Shown piece after piece: positions 13,401 through 19,630 of a DNA stretch of 43,429 nucleotides. The DNA is from a virus. The notes beneath the pieces were generated by a model. That model searched no databases. It was not told the DNA's origin and saw only the letters and a list, made by a program, of their open reading frames with translations. The position numbers and the translations under genes were made by a program. The DNA is taken from the IMG/VR virus record IMGVR_UViG_3300005842_000021, positions 1-43,429 of that record; one strand, given 5' to 3'. Each line of letters starts with the position of its first letter. Positions within the stretch are counted from its first letter, which is position 1.

Positions 13401-14258
13401 AATACCGGACTTAGCGTCGCTGATCTTGACCGGCTTATTCGTGCCCATAAAAAGAAATGCGTTGATTCGAGCTGTAAAGCTCGGCTGGTATTTGATATTG
13501 ATCGTTATGTTTTCGTGCGAGATGATAGAGTTGAGCCTGCTGTTATCCTCAATCTTGGAAAGATCCCCATCGTGCTGGATCGCTACTAGGGGGTTTCCTC
13601 GGAAGACCTCTGTTGAGAAGGCGTTGTTGTTTCCGACGAGGGCCTTTGCCTCGAAGGAGGCAGTATATCCTTCAAAGAGGCTGTAAATAATGTTGAGGAT
13701 TGTAGATTTACCAGTGCCCGCGGCACCGTAGAAGACCAAGAACTTCTGGATCTTCTTCGAATCGCCCGAAAGTATAGCACCAATAGCCCACTCGATCTTC
13801 GCACGTTCATCAGGCGAATATAGGAAACCGACGAGTTCATCCCACGCACTATAGTCACCCTTTTCCAAGGAGTATGGAAGTCTCCGGCTGACGTAGTCAG
13901 TCTTCTTTACCTTAGAATTTGCGAATGTCAGCACCTCATCGAGTTGATGAGCATTGTCGCTGACGGCATTAATAAAGCGTCTGTACTGATTCCAACCATT
14001 GCTTTCGAACGAGCGGAGGGTTCTAACTCGGTATCTGGCATCCTTAGGTTGCTGGTCAGCGAACTCAAGGAGGGCTTGATCCACAAGACGTTGAACATCG
14101 TACTCGTCCGTAGACCATAGACCAACTGCTTCATCCCAGATAGCGTAAAACGTTCGACCTCGGACCATCAGATCCCTAGATCGCCCAACAGTGAAGTTGG
14201 GATAAATCTCAATAACTCCGCCCTTGGTTTCCTTCATGAAGATCTGAAAGAAATCCAT
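10497..14258 (-). CDS. Fused SF3 helicase - AEP-like primase - family B DNA polymerase
   Basis: 1253 residues with three modules. SF3 helicase: Walker A GAAGTGKST (178-186), Walker B VAIQHDGD (225-232), motif C FLFMGTN (268-274), Arg finger pair 288-289. Archaeo-eukaryotic primase-like module: VIDFDLKDDD (498-507, D-x-D), SGAGVHLHY (532-540, catalytic-type His537), GIEIKVF (556-562). Polymerase: exonuclease motifs FFDVEVYP (D703, E705), GFNNRRYDN (744-752), YCANDV (Y837, D841); motif A VLDVASMHP (D939), motif B KIVINIVYG (1005-1013), motif C HIKTDS (D1061). The first Asp of the usual DTD in motif C is Lys; the second, catalytic, Asp is kept. It thus combines unwinding, priming, synthesis and proofreading in one chain. 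In most primase-SF3 fusions the primase comes first; here it follows the helicase. ATG at 14258 with GGAGGGT. Confidence 0.9.
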   Translation of the reverse strand: MDFFQIFMKETKGGVIEIYPNFTVGRSRDLMVRGRTFYAIWDEAVGLWSTDEYDVQRLVDQALLEFADQQPKDARYRVRTLRSFESNGWNQYRRFINAVSDNAHQLDEVLTFANSKVKKTDYVSRRLPYSLEKGDYSAWDELVGFLYSPDERAKIEWAIGAILSGDSKKIQKFLVFYGAAGTGKSTILNIIYSLFEGYTASFEAKALVGNNNAFSTEVFRGNPLVAIQHDGDLSKIEDNSRLNSIISHENITINIKYQPSFTARINAFLFMGTNKPVKISDAKSGIIRRLIDVHPTGKKFDPNHYNTLMSRIEFELGAIAYHCLEVYRSMGKNYYNSYRPLEMMFQTDVFFNFVEAHYDVFKSQGGVTLKQAYSLYKQYVLDTGLEFTLPMYRFREELKNYFQEFVERTTVDGTPVRSYYMGLLTGHFSSARVPDRTVYSLVLEESVSLFDQQMAGQPAQEAKADGTPSRKWSEVKTKLCDLNTTQVHFVKVPENHIVIDFDLKDDDGNKSLERNLAAASQWPPTYSELSKSGAGVHLHYTYDGDVHDLVRSYDDGIEIKVFVGDASLRRRLSRCNNVPVATINSGLPLKEKSVLQTDTIKTERGLRELILRNLHKEIHPGTKPSIDFIEHILAEAYNSGLTYDLTDMRARIIAFANNSTNQALQCLKTVQKMQFKSPDVAARKEPLDEGGKQATDERIVFFDVEVYPNLFVVCWKFEGAADVVKMINPTAQEIEALFQFKLVGFNNRRYDNHILWARYMGYNNEQLYQLSKKIIDGQANAMFGEAYNISYADIYDFSSVKQSLKKFQIDLGVHHVELDLPWDQPVEDKDISRVVDYCANDVISTEVTFESRGGDFVAREILAELSGLSVNDTTQKHTARIIFGEERNPQRSFVYTDLSKEFPGYVYERGKSTYRDELVGEGGYVYAEPGMYSNVAVLDVASMHPTSIRVLNLFGDFTPNFAALTTARLAIKRKDFATARKTMGGRLAPFLKDESQAKALSDALKIVINIVYGLTSAKFDNPFRDVRNKDNIVAKRGALFMIDLKHFIQEQGFEVVHIKTDSVKIPNATPEIIEQVKLFGEKYGYEFEHETTYEQFCLVNDAVYIAREIIPATLEGPNTDAWKTKWTAVGAQFQQPYVFKKLFTKEEITFQDLCEPKSVVQGAMYLHFTDGDVMQFVGRTGLFVPVLSGGGTLYRVKDDKRYAVAGTKGYSWLEAEHAVKLGKDIIDMSYFEKLAEEAKNAIDFFGPFATFVR

Positions 14259-14274
14259 CTACCCTCCTCTCGTC

Positions 14275-14811
14275 CTACATTCTTTCCAAAAGATATGCAT
14301 TCAACTGATACCAGATTTCAATTTCTCGTTGATCTTCTTTCGGATCCTTAAGCGGGAATAAACCCCCACTACCATTGCGCTTGTAGGTGCGCCAAAGTAC
14401 TCGATCCAAAATCTCATCAACATTTTTTTCAGAATATCTAGTTGGGATACGATCGTCGGTGTAACCACCTAGTCCTATGTTCTTCATAAGTTCCCAGAAC
14501 CAATCTCGGGGCTCACCCTCAGCTTCGAAGGCAAGCCGCCGAGACAGGGCTATCATCAACTCCAACATTGAACAGCCGAGTTGAATCCAATTGGGGTCTA
14601 CGTCTTTGAGTCCTGTTTGGTCGACGAACTCGTAGCGTAAATCTTTTCCGTCTTCGATGCGATTGTCATCGTTGGGGACGAACCACACAAACTCTTTCTC
14701 ATATAATAGTTTGAGTACTCGCCAATAAGTGCGGGCTGGATTCTTTACCTTCGAGTCGCCGACTTGATCGCAGAGCCATACAAAGTACAACTCGTCAAGT
14801 GGCGCTTTCAT
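14275..14811 (-). CDS. Hypothetical protein upstream of the polymerase fusion
   Basis: 178 residues, Trp- and acid-rich and mostly helical, with no membrane span. Blocks such as LYFVWLCDQVGDSKVKNPARTYWRVLKLLYEKEF and WIQLGCSMLELMIALSRRLAFE give the impression of a conserved phage protein that I remember near actinophage replication genes without a known function. Its stop lies 16 bp before the polymerase start, and it is coupled to the preceding membrane-protein gene by a short gap. It could be a replication accessory factor; inference from position only. Confidence 0.78.
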   Translation of the reverse strand: MKAPLDELYFVWLCDQVGDSKVKNPARTYWRVLKLLYEKEFVWFVPNDDNRIEDGKDLRYEFVDQTGLKDVDPNWIQLGCSMLELMIALSRRLAFEAEGEPRDWFWELMKNIGLGGYTDDRIPTRYSEKNVDEILDRVLWRTYKRNGSGGLFPLKDPKEDQREIEIWYQLNAYLLERM

Positions 14812-14816
14812 TGGCG

Positions 14817-15428
14817 TCAGTCCTTAGTAATTCCGTGTACTACTTCTGCGTATGAACCCTCGTGTCGGGCGATTTCGTACTCAACAAGGGTGCGCTCATT
14901 TCGAACGTAAATGAGATTATCCTCGCCAGACAACTCACCAAACCTATTGAGGTTGGCCTCACCGACGTGGAAATCGACATCCTCGATGATCTCATCATTC
15001 TCGTCGGCCAGAACGTTGTCTGCGAGATAATAGGTGAGCGACTTCTGATCGTGACCGGAGTCATTGTCCAGGAATTCATCACTTCGAATCGGGTAAGGAC
15101 GATCAGGCCCTCGCTCAATAACCTCATCACGAGAAGCTGTGGCTGATCCACGATAACCAAGCCCATTGATCAAGGCTTGAACAGAAGGCCGTGGATCGAC
15201 CTTGATTTCAGCAGCAGATCGACCAAGGGCTTCAACCGCTGCTTCTGGAGTTTCGAATTGATCTTTCTTGTAAAATCTTGCATAGTACTGGCGGGCATCT
15301 TCAATCTCAGCATCCGAACGTTCTGCGTAGATATCTTCTAGCCGCCGTTTGGCGTACAAATATCCAGCAGCGAAACCGCATCCCGCGGAGAGGAGAGCGC
15401 CAACCGCGCCCAGCATTTTGTAATTCAT
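14817..15428 (-). CDS. Membrane-anchored protein of unknown function
   Basis: 203 residues from the ATG at 15428, which overlaps the stop of the Cys-rich microprotein as ATGA. Residues 4-23 (KMLGAVGALLSAGCGFAAGYLYAKRR) are an N-terminal membrane anchor with a basic flank. The remainder is soluble and highly acidic, with coiled-coil-like SDAEIEDARQYYARFYKK and a mixed C-terminal domain (GEDNLIYVRNERTLVEYEIARHEGSY). This is one of a run of anchored proteins at 14.8-21.9 kb. No family recognised. Confidence 0.8.
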   Translation of the reverse strand: MNYKMLGAVGALLSAGCGFAAGYLYAKRRLEDIYAERSDAEIEDARQYYARFYKKDQFETPEAAVEALGRSAAEIKVDPRPSVQALINGLGYRGSATASRDEVIERGPDRPYPIRSDEFLDNDSGHDQKSLTYYLADNVLADENDEIIEDVDFHVGEANLNRFGELSGEDNLIYVRNERTLVEYEIARHEGSYAEVVHGITKD

Positions 15429-15496
15429 GAACAGATTCCATCCTTTGGACAATCGCCAATATCACATCGATCGCAGTCACAAGTGCATTCGCTCAT
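15425..15496 (-). CDS. 23-residue cysteine-rich microprotein
   Basis: ATG at 15496 to TGA at 15425-15427. The peptide begins MSECTCDCDRCDIGDC and contains six Cys and six Asp or Glu in 23 residues, a metal-binding (metallothionein-like) composition. It starts 7 bp after the stop of the DUF6353-type gene and ends overlapping the next ATG (ATGA), so it exactly fills the gap between two genes. The ribosome site is weak, consistent with re-initiation. I recall similarly short Cys-rich peptides in actinophages, but none with a known role. Alternatives are a purely regulatory upstream peptide or chance. Confidence 0.6.
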   Translation of the reverse strand: MSECTCDCDRCDIGDCPKDGICS

Positions 15497-15502
15497 GACT
15501 TA

Positions 15503-16393
15503 TCAAATCTTGTCGTAGATGACGCCGTCGACGTTGAAGTCCAACCAGACTGCGTTGTTGTCTCCCTTGACGAACCGCATCCCGGAATACCGATCTCCCT
15601 TGAAGACACCGAAGTCGACGTAGTTGTCCCCGTCACACCCGATCAGCCAGCCAACGACCGCGCCTTCCTTCGACCGTGGCATCCCGAGCATGTCGTATAC
15701 CTCATTCAGGAACAGATGCCCCACGGCCCGAAGACGATCGTTCGCATAATTCTGTTGACATTGCAGGAACATTTGGTTGTATCCAGGAGCCGGCGACCAG
15801 CTCGAGCATGTCTGGTCAAAGACCCGGGCATAAATGGAAGGAAGCCCGTCGATTACGTCCTTAACCCTTTCAGTCTCGGGACCGTTCTCACCCTCGAAGA
15901 CGATCTCCCGCTCTTCGCCACCGTAGCGGAACTCCCGATCCTTTTCCTCGCCCAGGGCTGAAACCACCCGCTGACGATACTCCCGGAATCCCCTGTCCAG
16001 GACTGTATATGCGGCCATCAAAGCTGTATTTCGCCGAGTGAGAATCACATGCGATCCAGTCAGTGCGGCAATGGACAGCCCACCAAGTACAAGAGCCGGT
16101 GCGTACATCCTTGCAATCGTGGCTCCGGTACGGATGAAGATGAGCATCTGGTCGTTGCGGCGATCGTCATCTGAGTAATTCGGGTGCTCGATGGTCCTGG
16201 TCTTTTCCAGATCCTCCTGAGCCTCCTCAAGTACTTCCTCGAGCTTCAGGGTGGCTCGGCTGGCTAGAACTACGGTTCCCACTACCCCAGCCACACCAGC
16301 CGCGAAGAGAATCGCTGGTGAATGCTTTCGCATGACGAGTACCTGACGAGCGGTTTTGCTTGTGATTGCATTCTTAATGATGCTGAGTTTCAC
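15503..16393 (-). CDS. DUF6353-like membrane protein, copy 1
   Basis: 296 residues, GTG start at 16393 with AAGGAGC. An N-terminal hydrophobic helix (ILFAAGVAGVVGTVVLASRAT, about 28-48), a charged coiled segment (EEVLEEAQEDLEKTR), a second pair of helices (MYAPALVLGGLSIAALTGSHVIL, about 95-118), then a soluble C-terminal domain with DMLGMPRSKEGAVVGW and an acidic beta-rich end. This layout matches the DUF6353 family of actinophage membrane proteins. A paralogue lies at 18245-19039 with the same order (RATxKxxEx, NTALMAAYTVLDRGFREYR versus AALAAAYTISEKAFDEYR). Function unknown. Confidence 0.8.
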   Translation of the reverse strand: MKLSIIKNAITSKTARQVLVMRKHSPAILFAAGVAGVVGTVVLASRATLKLEEVLEEAQEDLEKTRTIEHPNYSDDDRRNDQMLIFIRTGATIARMYAPALVLGGLSIAALTGSHVILTRRNTALMAAYTVLDRGFREYRQRVVSALGEEKDREFRYGGEEREIVFEGENGPETERVKDVIDGLPSIYARVFDQTCSSWSPAPGYNQMFLQCQQNYANDRLRAVGHLFLNEVYDMLGMPRSKEGAVVGWLIGCDGDNYVDFGVFKGDRYSGMRFVKGDNNAVWLDFNVDGVIYDKI

Positions 16394-16402
16394 CTATGCT
16401 CC

Positions 16403-17032
16403 TTAGTCAAGTGGTTCTGGTTTGGGGAGATCCAACAAATATCCGTCGTTGACTCGTCTTGGAATTGCCCCGCGAAAATCGGTCCAACCCCATCGCTCAT
16501 CCGTGAACTTCCCCTCAAGTCCAACAAGCTCCAGAAGATCCGACACCGTTGCCTGATCATACTTCGAGATAAGGTCGAACATGCGATCAATTACTTCGGT
16601 TGCTTCGGCCCTAGTCGCCAGAATGATGTCGTCGAAATCGTGTGATCCTCTTGGTCTCGGGCGAGCTGGACGTTCTTCTCGCCGTTCACGATCTCGATTC
16701 CACGGAGACGGAGAAGAATATCTGTTGTAGCTAACATAGCCTCCGCCTGGGCGAGCTCCAGTCCTACGACTTGTCGACCGAGCATCGCCGAAGAGCATCC
16801 GCTCGATGCCTTGTGAGACCATGTCTGCGATTGTGTCCTTTACCGCAGGCAAGAGGATCTCTAAGAAAACGAAATTCGATACGTTCTTAGCATCTCCTCC
16901 CACGAACATCTCACGAAAGCGCCGACTCATAGGAGGCTTTCGTCTTTCGACATTACCGGTGACAACTTTTTCAACTTTTTTCTGTTCTGGTTCCTTTCGA
17001 TTTCTATTCGAAGGGAAGGCCGGATCTTCCAT
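16403..17032 (-). CDS. Hypothetical basic protein with Arg/Pro-rich linker
   Basis: 209 residues from the ATG at 17032 (MEDPAFPSN start; GGGGATTT upstream); a longer version from 17047 is possible. The first 40 residues are basic. The centre holds FLEILLPAVKDTIADMVSQGIERMLFG, an amphipathic or membrane-associating helix pair. A low-complexity linker rich in Arg, Ser, Gly and Pro (about 105-150) leads to a C-terminal helical domain (ATEVIDRMFDLISKYDQATVSDLLELVG). I recall similar MEDPxFPSN proteins in actinophages with no assigned function. The exact 36-bp terminator repeat lies directly upstream without a promoter between. Confidence 0.78.
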   Translation of the reverse strand: MEDPAFPSNRNRKEPEQKKVEKVVTGNVERRKPPMSRRFREMFVGGDAKNVSNFVFLEILLPAVKDTIADMVSQGIERMLFGDARSTSRRTGARPGGGYVSYNRYSSPSPWNRDRERREERPARPRPRGSHDFDDIILATRAEATEVIDRMFDLISKYDQATVSDLLELVGLEGKFTDERWGWTDFRGAIPRRVNDGYLLDLPKPEPLD

Positions 17033-17053
17033 AAATCCCCATCTCAAATAAAA

Positions 17054-17080
17054 CCTGAGCCCCTGTTACAGGGCTCGAGG
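17054..17080 (-). terminator. Intrinsic terminator (copy 2 of an exact 36-bp repeat)
   Basis: Identical to the hairpin at 5752-5778; the whole 36 bp 17048-17083 match 5746-5781. It ends the 84-residue cassette. The next gene begins about 16-22 bp downstream, so read-through must be assumed for that gene. Confidence 0.8.
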
Positions 17081-17081
17081 C

Positions 17082-17336
17082 TTAGACGATCTCAGAATTG
17101 ACCTTGGTGATGTTCTTCATCCACCATTCGATCAGCTTGTCGATTTTGGCGTCGGTCCATACCTTAGACGCGTCCGCTGCGATTGCACCCAGCACGTAGC
17201 TGGCGATCAGGACAGCTGCTTTATCAGCTACCTTATCGGGCGTGGTGTTGTTCTGAATGATCTCACGAACGACTTTGGCGGTTGCTCCACCAACGAACAA
17301 CGAAGCCGCCGCTTTGGCGATTTCAGTCTTGGTCAT
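17082..17336 (-). CDS. Small cassette protein with a weak membrane helix
   Basis: 84 residues, Ala/Lys-rich. Residues 9-22 (AAASLFVGGATAKVV) and 41-56 (AAVLIASYVLGAIAAD) are hydrophobic enough for membrane association; the end is amphipathic (IDKLIEWWMKNITKV). A complete cassette: promoter 17355-17384, AAAGGACC ribosome site before the ATG at 17336, terminator 17054-17080 beginning within the stop codon. Not recognised. Confidence 0.82.
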   Translation of the reverse strand: MTKTEIAKAAASLFVGGATAKVVREIIQNNTTPDKVADKAAVLIASYVLGAIAADASKVWTDAKIDKLIEWWMKNITKVNSEIV

Positions 17337-17354
17337 TGTGGTCCTTTCTGTAGG

Positions 17355-17384
17355 GTCTCATTAAAGGAAGTGTTTTTTTCGCGA
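17355..17384 (-). promoter_or_regulatory. Cassette promoter 8
   Basis: Minus strand: TCGCGA, 13 bp, TTTAAT (17365-17360), GAGACCC. It drives the 84-residue gene. Confidence 0.8.
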
Positions 17385-17421
17385 AGGTAGGGGCGCACAT
17401 TTTCTCAATTGTCGTTTAAGA

Positions 17422-17471
17422 TTGGCATCGGAGTAGAATCCTAGAGACCCCTATCACCAGATTCTTGCCAA
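17422..17471 (-). promoter_or_regulatory. Long hairpin after the chaperone-like gene, loop complementary to cassette leaders
   Basis: TTGGCA (17422-17427) and AGAATC (17435-17440) pair with the contiguous GATTCTTGCCAA (17460-17471), a 12-bp stem interrupted by a 7-nt bulge. The loop, in the leftward RNA, contains AGGGGTCTC, which is the complement of the GAGACCCC(T) found just after the -10 of most cassette promoters. It may be a 3' hairpin of the chaperone-like mRNA; there is no T-tract. Confidence 0.45.
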
Positions 17472-17483
17472 CCCCCCTCACTA

Positions 17484-18032
17484 TTATTCGGAGCTGAGCC
17501 TTCGCATCGCCAAGGTCAGGCCACGCTTGGTCGTCTTTTTGGGATCAACAATGTCAAAGAATTCCTCATCAGTCATCGCCAGGAGTTGCTCATCCGAGAA
17601 ATCATCGATGGTCATCTTGACCGAGGCCGGAAGCTGCACGTTCTCGATCTCCATCAACTTCACACGATCAGCAATATTCTGTGGAATGACCTTCTGGATG
17701 AATTCCGCCGCGGCCTTAGCGTCCGTACAAAGCTCCATGAACAACTTGGAATACGCATCGGTCTGCATAAACTCTTCGCGGATCTGGTCATTCTTGATGA
17801 AGCGTCGACCATCATCAGATCGACGTCCAACCGAGGCAGTAATAATCATCTTGAACGTACTGAGAATAACCCTTGGATTACCTTCGGCCAGGATAGCCTT
17901 AAGATGGTTTGCAAGACCGCCTTCCTGACTCATCTCCATCTCAGCAATCTCAGCTTCGGACAGATTGAAGTAGAAATCCTCGACGATGTTATTACCGTCG
18001 AGGTCTTCGTATTGAATAGTTCTCTTGAGCAC
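17484..18032 (-). CDS. Tail-assembly-chaperone-like protein, displaced from the tail module
   Basis: 182 residues, GTG start at 18032 with GAAAGG. The opening (KRTIQYEDLDGNN, then EDFYFNLSEAEIAEMEMSQEGG), the FKMIITASVGRRSDDGRRFIKNDQIREEFMQTDAYSKLFMELCTDAKAAAEFI core and an acidic C-terminus follow the pattern of tail-assembly chaperone or tail-structural proteins that I recall from many siphoviruses. Those genes normally precede the tape measure, as the different chaperone-like gene at 32385-32927 does here. This copy instead lies about 8 kb away in the accessory region. It has no cassette promoter. Either a second chaperone or a repurposed relative. Confidence 0.65.
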   Translation of the reverse strand: MLKRTIQYEDLDGNNIVEDFYFNLSEAEIAEMEMSQEGGLANHLKAILAEGNPRVILSTFKMIITASVGRRSDDGRRFIKNDQIREEFMQTDAYSKLFMELCTDAKAAAEFIQKVIPQNIADRVKLMEIENVQLPASVKMTIDDFSDEQLLAMTDEEFFDIVDPKKTTKRGLTLAMRRLSSE

Positions 18033-18069
18033 TGTATACCTTTCCGTACTGACTAGTGTGGGGATCTAT

Positions 18070-18222
18070 TTACGGGTTGACAACTTCTTCCGAGTAGTCC
18101 TCGAGGATTTCTTCCTCGTCCTTACCCTTCTTCACCGCAAGAACTACTCCACCGACCACAGCGACAAGCACTGCCGGGACGTAGAACTTCGGGTTCTTGA
18201 CCAGGTTAACAAGCTTCTTCAT
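18070..18222 (-). CDS. 50-residue single-span membrane protein
   Basis: Missed by length cut-offs. ATG at 18222 preceded by GGAAGG with 7-bp spacing; TAA at 18070-18072. The sequence is a basic N-terminus (KKLVNLVKNPKF), one hydrophobic helix (YVPAVLVAVVGGVVLAV, about 14-30), then a charged tail rich in Lys, Asp and Glu. It sits between the DUF6353-like gene and the chaperone-like gene with short gaps. Single-span layout is secure; function unknown. Confidence 0.78.
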   Translation of the reverse strand: MKKLVNLVKNPKFYVPAVLVAVVGGVVLAVKKGKDEEEILEDYSEEVVNP

Positions 18223-18244
18223 GGGTGTACCTTCCAGTTAGTTT

Positions 18245-19039
18245 TTACATTAGTCGATTGTAATGCCGAATTGGGGCTACAGTGAATTCTACAGATATAC
18301 ACGGCTTACCCGTATCTGTGAGAACAGGTACGAAATGCAGTTCAAGCAACTTGTCGAGGTTCCAACCCACCTCGTCTGACATTGACGTGTGAGGGAGACC
18401 TATGGAGTCATACAAATCCGAAAGTGATGCGAACGAATCATGTATGACTTCATGGTTGATATCGTTCTCGGCTTTCCTGAGGGTCTCAAGGTCTGATAGG
18501 AAATATCTTCCGGTGAAAGCCTCGTAGCACAGATGACTACCACCGAATGTCCCTAAAACTTGACTCTCTTCCGGAGGTAAACGATCAAGCCGATCTTTAG
18601 CTATCTCTGCTCTGGCAGCTTCCTCTCTCTTCGCCCCCATCTTCTCGACTATCTTCGTCCGGTACTCGTCGAAGGCCTTCTCTGAGATGGTATACGCGGC
18701 AGCAAGGGCTGCTGCACGACGGGATCCCACACGGTTCGCACATATGATTGCTGCGAGGGCGACCACGGCCGTTACTGTAGGTGGTATGTACAGTTTCCAT
18801 ACGAGTGCAATCTTTTCCTTCGGCTCGAGCTCATCCGTGTTGAAATCAGGAAGCTGTTCAGCCACTATTTGGTCGAATTCTTCTTGTTCTTTACGAAGAA
18901 TTTCAGCAGCCTTAAACGTAGCGCGGCCCGTCAAATATGCGGTCGTCAATACACCAGCGACACCAATCGAGGTCATAATTGCTGGGGAGTTATCGACAAC
19001 CAACTTCTCAACACGACGAGCAACATCACTCAATGTCAC
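18245..19039 (-). CDS. DUF6353-like membrane protein, copy 2
   Basis: 264 residues from the GTG at 19039, which has AGGGGAG at 7-bp spacing; the longer frame to 19081 runs through the preceding gene. Same design as 15503-16393: N-terminal helix (IMTSIGVAGVLTTAYLTGRATFKAAEIL), charged helix (RKEQEEFDQIVAEQ), central helix (YIPPTVTAVVALAAIICANRVG), AALAAAYTISEKAFDEYRTKIVEKMG, then a soluble C-terminal domain (SFASLSDLYDSIGLPHTS). Two paralogues in one genome suggest hetero-oligomers or divergent timing. The start overlaps the upstream membrane gene by 14 bp. Confidence 0.8.
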   Translation of the reverse strand: MTLSDVARRVEKLVVDNSPAIMTSIGVAGVLTTAYLTGRATFKAAEILRKEQEEFDQIVAEQLPDFNTDELEPKEKIALVWKLYIPPTVTAVVALAAIICANRVGSRRAAALAAAYTISEKAFDEYRTKIVEKMGAKREEAARAEIAKDRLDRLPPEESQVLGTFGGSHLCYEAFTGRYFLSDLETLRKAENDINHEVIHDSFASLSDLYDSIGLPHTSMSDEVGWNLDKLLELHFVPVLTDTGKPCISVEFTVAPIRHYNRLM

Positions 19040-19286
19040 GATACAACTCCCCTTTTCTAACCCCAAAGAACCAGTAATCAATTCCCGTGTCTTCGACCGA
19101 TTCTTCGAAACGCTCCGTCAATACTGCTACCGACAAGAGTTTCGGATCTACTCGATGGGTGGTTCTGTTGACTGCCCATATGCACAGAAGCAACGCCAAC
19201 ACGATAAGGCCGATCGAGCCGTACACTTTGAACATGATTGGCCATAGGTCGCTGAGATTTTCTGAGCCTCCTGGGCGATTCTCCAT
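19026..19286 (-). CDS. Small single-span membrane protein overlapping its neighbour
   Basis: 86 residues. The ATG at 19286 has GGAG 8 bp upstream. Residues 18-40 (MFKVYGSIGLIVLALLLCIWAVN) form a clear transmembrane helix, followed by a soluble tail with VAVLTERFEESVEDTGIDYWFFG. It overlaps the 106-residue frame at 19078-19398 by about 200 bp in another frame. Both starts have good ribosome sites, so both may be made, or the region may be a frameshifted single gene. The stop overlaps the DUF6353 start. Confidence 0.72.
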   Translation of the reverse strand: MENRPGGSENLSDLWPIMFKVYGSIGLIVLALLLCIWAVNRTTHRVDPKLLSVAVLTERFEESVEDTGIDYWFFGVRKGELYRDIE

Positions 19287-19398
19287 TCACATCACTCCAA
19301 CCAAAAATATAGAAAGCCCATATAGTGATGCCAGACCCTACAATGGCGCCGCTAAGTGCAATGAGCCCAACCCCAACGAATTCCAACCAATTCGGCAT
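19078..19398 (-). CDS. Small membrane protein; C-terminal two thirds overlap the next gene
   Basis: Up to 106 residues. The N-terminal 35 residues (LEFVGVGLIALSGAIVGSGITIWAFYIFGW) are a convincing membrane helix with GGAGAGT before the ATG at 19398. After residue 38 the sequence becomes Arg/Ser-rich and reads as the shadow of the overlapping gene (19026-19286). The real product may be a short anchor that is frame-shifted or truncated, or a genuine dual-coding overlap. Upstream neighbour stops at 19352, overlapping this start by 47 bp. Confidence 0.5.
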   Translation of the reverse strand: MPNWLEFVGVGLIALSGAIVGSGITIWAFYIFGWSDVNGESPRRLRKSQRPMANHVQSVRLDRPYRVGVASVHMGSQQNHPSSRSETLVGSSIDGAFRRIGRRHGN

Positions 19399-19630
19399 TT
19401 GTTACTCTCCGTACTTCGCCTTGTCGATGCCGACCGGTGTGCTTGTAACGAACCTTAATCGCACTCAGCCAGAAGCTGAGTAGAACAAGCCAGTGAGAAA
19501 ACTGGACGATGGCTTGCTGAACGTAAGGCTCCTCTGAGATGAGAACCGCCGCAAAACATCCCACCATAATAAGACCTGGAATAAGGATATAGCTTACGAC
19601 GATAAGCAACGCAACTAGATAGAGGTCCAT
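19352..19630 (-). CDS. Two-span membrane protein
   Basis: 92 residues from the ATG at 19630 with AAAGGAAG; the longer frame to 19675 crosses a terminator hairpin. Residues 3-28 (LYLVALLIVVSYILIPGLIMVGCFAAVLI) and 42-54 (FSHWLVLLSFWLSAI) are hydrophobic helices; a basic tail follows (KVRYKHTGRHRQ). It starts just downstream of the terminator 19666-19693 and no cassette promoter lies between, so it depends on read-through. Function unknown; a holin-like role is conceivable but the lysis cluster is elsewhere. Confidence 0.75.
   Translation of the reverse strand: MDLYLVALLIVVSYILIPGLIMVGCFAAVLISEEPYVQQAIVQFSHWLVLLSFWLSAIKVRYKHTGRHRQGEVRRVTNAELVGIRWGWAHCT

Noticed and set aside
17440-17456. Possible plus-strand cassette promoter (GAGACCCCTAT after TAGAATCCTA)
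   Set aside because: The TCGCRA box and the 13-bp spacing are missing and no gene follows on that strand; it fits better as the loop of a hairpin.
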